From the NCBI GenBank assembly GCA_050248495.1, contig JBFWSG010000001.1, positions 1 through 64,000 of the forward strand: DNA of 64,000 nucleotides. The letters are read 5' to 3'. Positions within the stretch are counted from its first letter, which is position 1; each line of letters starts with the position of its first letter. A program made the translations under genes and the position numbers. The stretch comes from DASYDU01 sp050248495 (GTDB lineage Bacteria > Planctomycetota > Planctomycetia > Pirellulales > Lacipirellulaceae). A model generated the notes under the pieces. That model was not told where the DNA came from. It saw only the letters and a list, made by a program, of their open reading frames with translations, and did not search any database. Below, one piece after another: positions 58,427 to 64,000 of this stretch.

Positions 58427-59869
58427 ATGCGTTTCAAGCTATTGTGCTATTTCTTGGCGCTGGCCGCATTTACGTTCTCCGCGCCGACATGGGCCGATCC
58501 TGTCGATGCCGATGCGCCAGATGAAGCAGCAGCCAAACTCGCGCCGGCGCGCGACACGTCCGAGGCTCGCCTCCGCTTGCCATCGAACGCCGTGGCGAAA
58601 GCGGGACTCGGCGAACGGCTGCTGTTGAAATCGCCTGACGGCAAACTGCAAGTCGTGAAGCTCCACTGCGACCTGGGCGTCGAGCAGCTGGTGATGCTTC
58701 CCACCGGCGAGCTCGTTATGACGCCGCGAAGCGCGACGACTCCGACCGACAAGCCCTTCGTGCCCGCCGACGCCGAGGCGATGAAACGTTCCCTGGCCGC
58801 GGCCGGGTTCGACAAGTTCAAAATGGAATGGGCGCCCCCCTATCTGTACGTCTACGCCTCGAGCGAAGGCTTCTATCTCCACACGCGGTCGATCCTCGAG
58901 TCGATGTATCCCGGCGTGAAGTCGACGCTCCAGAGCTGGGGCCTCGAACCGCACGATCCCGAGGTGCCGCTGGTCGTGATCATCATGCCCAGTCGCGAGG
59001 CGTTTGATGCTTACGACAAAACCGATCCCGAGATCGCGGCCTACTACAACACGCTCACGAACTACGTCGTACTGTACGAGGACCGGCGGCTCTGGGAGGC
59101 AGCACCGGAATTCGCGCTCAAACAGGGCGCCTACATCGTGGCCCACGAGGGCGTGCACCAGATCCTCCACAACACGGGCATCCAACAGCGGCTCTCGCGC
59201 TGGCCGATGTGGATCAGCGAAGGCCTCCCGGAGTATTTCTGCCCCCTCAAAGTCAGTTCACGCATTGTGCGCACGGCCAACGCCGAGCTGCCGACGCGGA
59301 CGATCAAGTGGACCGACCCCGGCATGGTGAACGATTTGCGGATGTACGCCCTGTTGCGGACGAGCGCCCAAAGCGGCGAAGTGGCGAAGCAGCTCGTGCA
59401 AGCGTCGGAGTTGGGGAGCCGTGAGTACGCGCTCGCCTGGGGCCTGGTCCACTACCTTGTGAGCGAGAAGCCCGCCGAGTTTCGCGCCTATTTGAAAGAC
59501 GTCGAGACGATCGAGCCCCTCGACCCAGCCCAGAAGGCGCTCGCCGGGCAGGTCGATCCGCTGTTCGTGAAACATTTTGGCGACGATTTCACCGCGATTG
59601 AAACGCTCGTGCAGCAGCATCTCACGAGTCGCCAGATGCAGGCCGAGTACCGCGACCCGGAAGTCTACCAGACCCACTACGTGGTCAAGCGCGTCGTCAA
59701 ACAGGCACGCACGTTTAACATCGCCATGCTGGTCACAACCTCGCCGGCCGCGGTCCGCGAGTTCAAGGAAAGCGAAGTCGCCAAAGACGACCGGGCGAAA
59801 ATCTTTACCAAGATCTGCAAGACGCGGCGCGAGGCGGAATTTCAGGTGCGAAAACTGCAAAGCTTGTGA
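58427..59869 (+). CDS. Secreted zinc-metallopeptidase-like protein, DUF1570 type
   Basis: 480 residues. A signal peptide (RFKLLCYFLALAAFTFSAPTWA) is followed by an unassigned region, then a peptidase-MA-like core: LVVIIMPSREAFDAYDKTDP, and a HExxH site in GAYIVAHEGVHQILHNTG with the third ligand Glu in MWISEGLPEYFCPL (HEGVH and downstream E). The layout is gluzincin-like, and the DUF1570 group is frequent in planctomycetes with unknown targets. The prepilin-like DUF1559 gene starts at the stop codon, so they are co-transcribed. Confidence 0.75.
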   Translation: MRFKLLCYFLALAAFTFSAPTWADPVDADAPDEAAAKLAPARDTSEARLRLPSNAVAKAGLGERLLLKSPDGKLQVVKLHCDLGVEQLVMLPTGELVMTPRSATTPTDKPFVPADAEAMKRSLAAAGFDKFKMEWAPPYLYVYASSEGFYLHTRSILESMYPGVKSTLQSWGLEPHDPEVPLVVIIMPSREAFDAYDKTDPEIAAYYNTLTNYVVLYEDRRLWEAAPEFALKQGAYIVAHEGVHQILHNTGIQQRLSRWPMWISEGLPEYFCPLKVSSRIVRTANAELPTRTIKWTDPGMVNDLRMYALLRTSAQSGEVAKQLVQASELGSREYALAWGLVHYLVSEKPAEFRAYLKDVETIEPLDPAQKALAGQVDPLFVKHFGDDFTAIETLVQQHLTSRQMQAEYRDPEVYQTHYVVKRVVKQARTFNIAMLVTTSPAAVREFKESEVAKDDRAKIFTKICKTRREAEFQVRKLQSL

Positions 59870-59877
59870 GGCGGGCG

Positions 59878-60978
59878 ATGTCGGGGCGGCGGCAACACAG
59901 CGGGCGGTTACCAGCTGACCACGGCGGTTTCACTCTCGTCGAACTCTCTGTGGTGAGCGGGCGAAAACGCGGAGCGTTTACGCTTGTCGAACTATTGGTC
60001 GTCATTGCGATCATCGGCCTGTTGGTCGCCCTCTTGCTGCCGGCTATCCAGGCTTCCCGCGAGTCGGCCCGCAAGACGCAGTGCAAGAACAACCTGCGGC
60101 AGATGGCCGGCGGGTTTCTGAACCACGAGAGCGCGCAGACGTTTTTTCCGTCGAGCGGCTGGGGCAACAAATGGATCGGCGATCCCGACGGCGGCTTCGG
60201 CTCGACGCAGCCCGGCGGCTGGGCCTACAGCATCCTGCCCTACATCGAGGAGCAGGCGCTCTACGACGCGGGCAATCGCATGGCCGAGCTTGAAACTATG
60301 TACGATTTCGACGACACGAACAATCCCGACGATAACCACTATTTGCGGCTCGTGACGACGGTCGTAACCTTCTTCAATTGTCCTTCCAAGCGAATGGCAG
60401 CGCTGTATCCGATGGACCCCATCCACAAGCAGCTGGCGATCAATGTACCCAATTGTTCTAGCGCAAACGGCTGCCGCGTGGCGCGCGGCGATTACCTGGT
60501 CAACAGCGGTAACTTGCGGGCTCAGGATTTGGCGGGCCCCAAATTGAATTTTTCGCCGCCCATGTATCCGCGGCTTGGGGCGCTGAAAAATCACAACGGG
60601 ATCAGCTACTCGCGCAGCGAAGTGCGAGTCAAGGACGTCACAGATGGGGCGTCAAAGACCATCATGCTTGGCGAGAAGTATCAAAACTCGGACTTTTACG
60701 AGACTGGCTACGATCACTACGACAACCAGTGCATCTATTCGGGACACGACAGCGACAACAACGGCTACACGGGCAGCAGCGACACCGCCTACAGTCCGCG
60801 GCGAGACCGCGGCGGTGCCTCCCTGGCCCACTACTTCGGCAGTGCCCATGTCGAAGGACTCCACGTCGCGCTCTGTGATGGATCGGTGCACCTTGTCGAC
60901 TTTGAAATCGACGGCCGTGTTTGGTATGGAATGGGCGGGCGCGATGACGCAGAGAAGCCGCCGAAAGTGATCGATTGA
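59878..60978 (+). CDS. DUF1559 prepilin-like protein with two cleavage motifs in tandem
   Basis: 366 residues. Near the N-terminus it has GGFTLVELSVVSGRKR and 12 residues later GAFTLVELLVVIAIIGLLVA, that is, two type IV prepilin leader motifs where family members have one. Only the second is followed by the full hydrophobic helix. The rest is the DUF1559 domain, with NHESAQTFFPSSGWG, FFNCPSKR, NHNGISYSRSEV, DVTDGASKTIMLGEKYQNS and a C-terminal FGSAHVEGLHVALCDGSVHL. DUF1559 proteins are abundant in planctomycetes and are assumed to form pseudopili or surface fibres. The ATG at 59878 has GAGG upstream; a GTG at 59866 overlapping the previous stop is possible. Confidence 0.88.
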   Translation: MSGRRQHSGRLPADHGGFTLVELSVVSGRKRGAFTLVELLVVIAIIGLLVALLLPAIQASRESARKTQCKNNLRQMAGGFLNHESAQTFFPSSGWGNKWIGDPDGGFGSTQPGGWAYSILPYIEEQALYDAGNRMAELETMYDFDDTNNPDDNHYLRLVTTVVTFFNCPSKRMAALYPMDPIHKQLAINVPNCSSANGCRVARGDYLVNSGNLRAQDLAGPKLNFSPPMYPRLGALKNHNGISYSRSEVRVKDVTDGASKTIMLGEKYQNSDFYETGYDHYDNQCIYSGHDSDNNGYTGSSDTAYSPRRDRGGASLAHYFGSAHVEGLHVALCDGSVHLVDFEIDGRVWYGMGGRDDAEKPPKVID

Positions 60979-61002
60979 ACGTGCCGTTTCATTGCCGCTC
61001 AA

Positions 61003-63564
61003 TCAATTCACTGCCGAACCGGCCGAGGCGACCGACGATGTGGCAGTCGTGCCCTTGCCGCCTTCGGCTTGGTTCAGCGCCGAGATGATCCCCTGGGCCG
61101 TGTAGCCGTCGCGGAACACGATCGGCTCGTACGGCCGGTCGCCCGGGAAGATCGCGATCACAGGCACGCCATTGCTCTTAAGCGCGCGGATCGTCCGCTC
61201 GATTTCGGGCGGGTAGTCGGTGTAGTCGGCGTACATCGTCACCGCGCCGGAGTCGGCGATCGCCTTCTCCACCGAGTCGGTATGGAGCACCGCCTTCTCG
61301 AGCACTTTGCAGTTCACGCACCAGTCTGCCGAGAAATCGACGATCACGGTCCGGCCGTCGTCGACGGCTACCTTTTGCAGCGCTTCGAGCGAGAACGGCT
61401 GCCAGGCCACGTGTTGATCCTTCGCATAGAGCCAACCAAACGCGACGACGCCGGCCGCCAAAACGACTGCACCGGACAGTGCCCAAGACTGCAATCGATC
61501 GGTGAGTGCCGCAGTGAGCGGCGTGCGGGCCACCAGCCAGCAGGCAACGGCCACTCCCAGCAACAGCGCCAGCGTCGGAATGATCGCAAACGGCTCCATG
61601 AACGACAGGATGAATACCACGGTACCCAACAGCAGAAAGCCGGTGAGCTGTTTGAATGTCTCCATCCACGCGCCGGGCTTCGGCAGGAAGCGGAGCAATT
61701 CCGGGAACACTCCGATCAACAAGTAAGGACTGGACATGCCAAGACCTAGCGAACCGAACACGAGCAGGATCGTCGAGAGCGGCTGCGTTACAGCCCAGGC
61801 GATCGCGCTGGCCATGAAGGGCCCGGTGCAGGGCGTCGCCAGCACGGTCGTAATCGCACCCTTCACAAAAGCGCCAAACGGGCCCTCTCGCGCGGCCACG
61901 CCTTGCACCGCGCCGCTGCCAAAGAAGCCGGGGATTGGAATCTCCCACACGCCCAGGAGGCTTAGCGCCATGGCGAACACGATTGCGGCAATCGTGACCG
62001 TGAAACCGACGTTGCCAAACTGTCCGCCCCAGGAAAGGCCGATCGACCAGGCCAAAAGGCCTAACAGCAGAAACACCGTCACGATGCCGGCCGCGTACCA
62101 GACATTGAGCATCAGTGCATGCGCCCGGTGGTGCCCCGACTGCTGCACAAAGCTCATCACTTTCAGCCCGATCACCGGCAACACGCAGGGCATCAAGTTG
62201 AGAATGATGCCGCCGGCGAAGGCCAGCAGGATGTAATATCCGAGCGAGCCGTGCGTTTCGTTGATTTGGATGCGGCTCAAGTCGTACTCAGGCCCGGCGG
62301 CAGTCAGCGTGGCGGCCTCACTCAGCGGCGGCACAGCGGGTACGGTCGCTTGAGCAACGTCGCTCCAATTCGGCGCCCAGCTCGCGGCGATCGCGGCCGC
62401 GTCTTTATAGGTCGTGGCAGCAAATTTCAACGGTGCAATCGCCGAACCGGGCGTGTCACCCACGACCAGCTTCGTTTCAAACGTAACCGCGCGCGGCAAC
62501 TCGCAGCTGCCCATGCCGTCGCCGCGCGTTTCGCAGGCCTGGTAAGCAATCACGCCGCGAATCGGGTACTCACCCGCTTTCGTACCGGCGGGAATCTCGA
62601 TGGGAACCTGCCAAGTGACCGGGCGGGTGTAGTAGCGCATCGTGCCGAATTCGGGCACCGAGCTGTCTGTGATGACGCTCTCGCCGGTGACAGGCCGACC
62701 AGCCTTCAATCCCGATAGCTCCGTGAATGCGATCAGTGTCGGCTTGCTGCCCGGCTGATCGTCGCGATCGGCAAACGCATAAATGTGCCATTCCGGTGGC
62801 GCGATCAGCGTGATCTCCAGACGAGCCCCGTCGCTACTGCGCGTGACGGCGGGAACCAACTGGCCCCGGACCTGGACCTCGGAGCCCTCCGGCTTAAAGT
62901 TCGCGGAGGCCGTCGCAGCATCAAGCGGCTGAGGAACGTTCGTCATCGCGCTGGCGATCACCGCCGGCCGCGCGGCCGGTTGAGAAACGCTGAGGTCGAG
63001 CTTGTCGAACGGGATGCCCGTGCCAACGCGCGCCGTAAAATCCTTGTTGACCGGAACGCAGCTCTCTTTGCAGGCAAGCATCCGGACCTTGCCGGCAATG
63101 GTCAGCGACGCCGGGTCCACGCCAGCCGCCAGCTCGATCGGCGCGTACCAGGTCACCTGGCCATCATGCTCCTCAATCTTGAGCCCAACCCACACGTCGT
63201 TGTCGACGCGCGTCGTGGGCGCGGGATAGCCGCGAAAATCGCCCAGCAATTTGAATTGCGGTGATGGAGTAACTTCGATTCTTGTTTTCGTCGGGCCGCC
63301 GGGCGGCTGGGTAAGCGAATAGACGTGCCACCCCGGCATGATGTCGGCCGTGATCGCCAGCACCGCGGGCCGATCTCCCTCAGCCGGAGCCAACTGCGCC
63401 GACAATTGCACCGGATCAGTAAAGCCCGAGTCGCCTTCCAGCCCAGCGAGCGGACTGCTCGTCGGACCGCTCAGCGCGTCTCCCAGGCGAATCTGACCCC
63501 GCGACGCGGCACTGGTGCCCAGTACCACCGCCGCCGCCAACAGCAAAATCGAAAATCTTCGCAT
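61003..63564 (-). CDS. dsbD: DsbD-type thiol:disulfide interchange protein with duplicated N-terminal domain
   Basis: 853 residues. The signal peptide (RRFSILLLAAAVVLGTSAAS) is followed by two DsbD-alpha-like domains: the first (about 50-190) has the pair in MLACKESCVPVN and the second (about 215-360) the pair in AYQACETRGDGMGSCELPRA. The CcdA-like membrane core follows, with NLMPCVLPVIGLKV and VLATPCTGPFMASAIAWA, and the C-terminal thioredoxin domain has FSADWCVNCKVLEK. It carries electrons from cytosolic thioredoxin to the periplasm for disulfide reduction or cytochrome maturation. The ATG at 63564 fits the signal peptide and has TAAAAT ending 7 nt upstream. Confidence 0.92.
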   Translation of the reverse strand: MRRFSILLLAAAVVLGTSAASRGQIRLGDALSGPTSSPLAGLEGDSGFTDPVQLSAQLAPAEGDRPAVLAITADIMPGWHVYSLTQPPGGPTKTRIEVTPSPQFKLLGDFRGYPAPTTRVDNDVWVGLKIEEHDGQVTWYAPIELAAGVDPASLTIAGKVRMLACKESCVPVNKDFTARVGTGIPFDKLDLSVSQPAARPAVIASAMTNVPQPLDAATASANFKPEGSEVQVRGQLVPAVTRSSDGARLEITLIAPPEWHIYAFADRDDQPGSKPTLIAFTELSGLKAGRPVTGESVITDSSVPEFGTMRYYTRPVTWQVPIEIPAGTKAGEYPIRGVIAYQACETRGDGMGSCELPRAVTFETKLVVGDTPGSAIAPLKFAATTYKDAAAIAASWAPNWSDVAQATVPAVPPLSEAATLTAAGPEYDLSRIQINETHGSLGYYILLAFAGGIILNLMPCVLPVIGLKVMSFVQQSGHHRAHALMLNVWYAAGIVTVFLLLGLLAWSIGLSWGGQFGNVGFTVTIAAIVFAMALSLLGVWEIPIPGFFGSGAVQGVAAREGPFGAFVKGAITTVLATPCTGPFMASAIAWAVTQPLSTILLVFGSLGLGMSSPYLLIGVFPELLRFLPKPGAWMETFKQLTGFLLLGTVVFILSFMEPFAIIPTLALLLGVAVACWLVARTPLTAALTDRLQSWALSGAVVLAAGVVAFGWLYAKDQHVAWQPFSLEALQKVAVDDGRTVIVDFSADWCVNCKVLEKAVLHTDSVEKAIADSGAVTMYADYTDYPPEIERTIRALKSNGVPVIAIFPGDRPYEPIVFRDGYTAQGIISALNQAEGGKGTTATSSVASAGSAVN

Positions 63565-63571
63565 GGCTGGG

Positions 63572-63577
63572 ATTTTA
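63572..63577 (-). promoter_or_regulatory. Promoter box 7 nt before dsbD
   Basis: TAAAAT (63577-63572), then CCCAGCC and the ATG at 63564. TTCACC (63600-63595) lies 17 nt upstream as a fair -35. This would give a leaderless transcript. Confidence 0.55.
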
Positions 63578-63768
63578 CCGTAAGTCGTGGGGCTGGTGAA
63601 TGTTAGTCTCCGCCGCGAATCGGGACATGATGGCATTACCTACTACGCAGTGGAGGCGGACCCAGTTTCCCTGCGAGAGTCGCGACTTCGCCGATTGGAC
63701 ACCCATCGCGGCTTCGGCAAAAATGCCTGAGGCCGGCTGGGAATGTCTCCGGAAAGCGAGGCGGATCA

Positions 63769-64000
63769 TGCAGCTCACGCTCAACATCAACGGCCGAGAC
63801 CACACGGTCACGACCGATCCCGATCGGCCGCTGCTGGATGTGCTCCGTGAGGATCTCGGCCTCACTGGCGCGAAATATGGCTGTGGCGAACGCCAATGCG
63901 GTGCTTGCACCGTGCTCGCCAACGGCCGGCCAATCTTTTCCTGTGCCACGCGCGTGGCCACCGTGAAAGGCCGCAAGCTGGAGACCATCGAAGGCCTCGC
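63769..64000 (+). CDS. [2Fe-2S] subunit of a xanthine dehydrogenase-type molybdenum oxidoreductase (partial)
   Basis: The first 77 codons of a longer gene cut by the window edge. The ferredoxin-like domain is clear: LTLNINGRDHTVTTDPDRPL, LLDVLREDLGLTGAKYGCGE and RQCGACTVLANGRPIFSCAT, with the Cys-x4-Cys-x2-Cys...Cys set of the plant-type cluster as used in CoxS, PaoA and XdhC-like small subunits. A second helical [2Fe-2S] domain should follow outside. The ATG at 63769 has GAGGCGG a few nt upstream. The large and FAD subunits are presumably to the right. Confidence 0.88.

Overview
The window reads as a stretch of chromosome from a high-GC planctomycete, most likely of the Pirellulales. This rests on lineage-typical gene families: a BBP7-type outer-membrane barrel (11370-12878), a DUF1559 prepilin-like protein (59878-60978), a DUF6800-like micro-protein (122-313), and a giant secreted subtilase with the LEDR-type N-terminal motif, SD-type repeats, a GEVED domain and a dockerin (5677-10668). 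The assignment is from recalled family features; no database search was possible.

Layout. 1-620: the last codons of a probable IS630-type transposase, a DUF6800-like gene and tRNA-Ser(UGA). 835-5619: a XylR-type AraC regulator, a DUF4864-like protein, an anti-sigma factor with no adjacent sigma gene, and a MATE exporter. 5677-12878: the subtilase and the BBP7 barrel, divergent across a structured 0.7 kb region. 13082-21489: hflX, an SDR, then a protein-quality-control block in the order groEL-groES-groEL-dnaJ-grpE-fmdB. 21505-22130: a PIN/RHH toxin-antitoxin pair with a visible operator. 22153-33002: rluA-type synthase, argC-argJ, an EamA transporter, a long palindromic element, an SMP-30 lactonase, an HNH nuclease with a small partner, cbiET, glgX and purM. 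33054-49762: GH78-like glycosidase, VOC protein, membrane-anchored hydrolase, alkD, pyruvate carboxylase, two methyltransferases, a transglutaminase-hydrolase fusion, M29 aminopeptidase, GNAT, and a PadR operon with two paralogous membrane proteins. 50765-56875: a complete tripartite RND efflux operon. 56912-64000: HPF/RaiA, a DUF454 protein, a DUF1570-like metalloprotease with the DUF1559 protein, a DsbD with duplicated N-terminal domains, and the start of a [2Fe-2S] oxidoreductase subunit.

How the genes fit together. Most of the window is housekeeping. The coherent units are the chaperone block, arginine biosynthesis (argC-argJ), the RND pump, the PadR operon, the two small two-gene cassettes with GTGA overlaps, and the envelope and secretion genes (subtilase, BBP7, DUF1559, DsbD). 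No CRISPR array, prophage or complete insertion sequence was seen.

Most notable signals: (1) at least five genes have a -10-like hexamer exactly 7 nt before the start codon and no Shine-Dalgarno, as expected for leaderless mRNAs; (2) two different GroELs flank one groES, one with altered apical residues and a His/Gly-Met tail, the other tail-less; (3) a 77-nt near-perfect palindrome; (4) a DUF1559 protein with two prepilin-cleavage motifs in tandem; (5) two perfect 9-bp operator repeats over the antitoxin start; (6) a 16-cysteine segment at the front of the BBP7 barrel; (7) a PadR operon with tandem paralogous membrane proteins.
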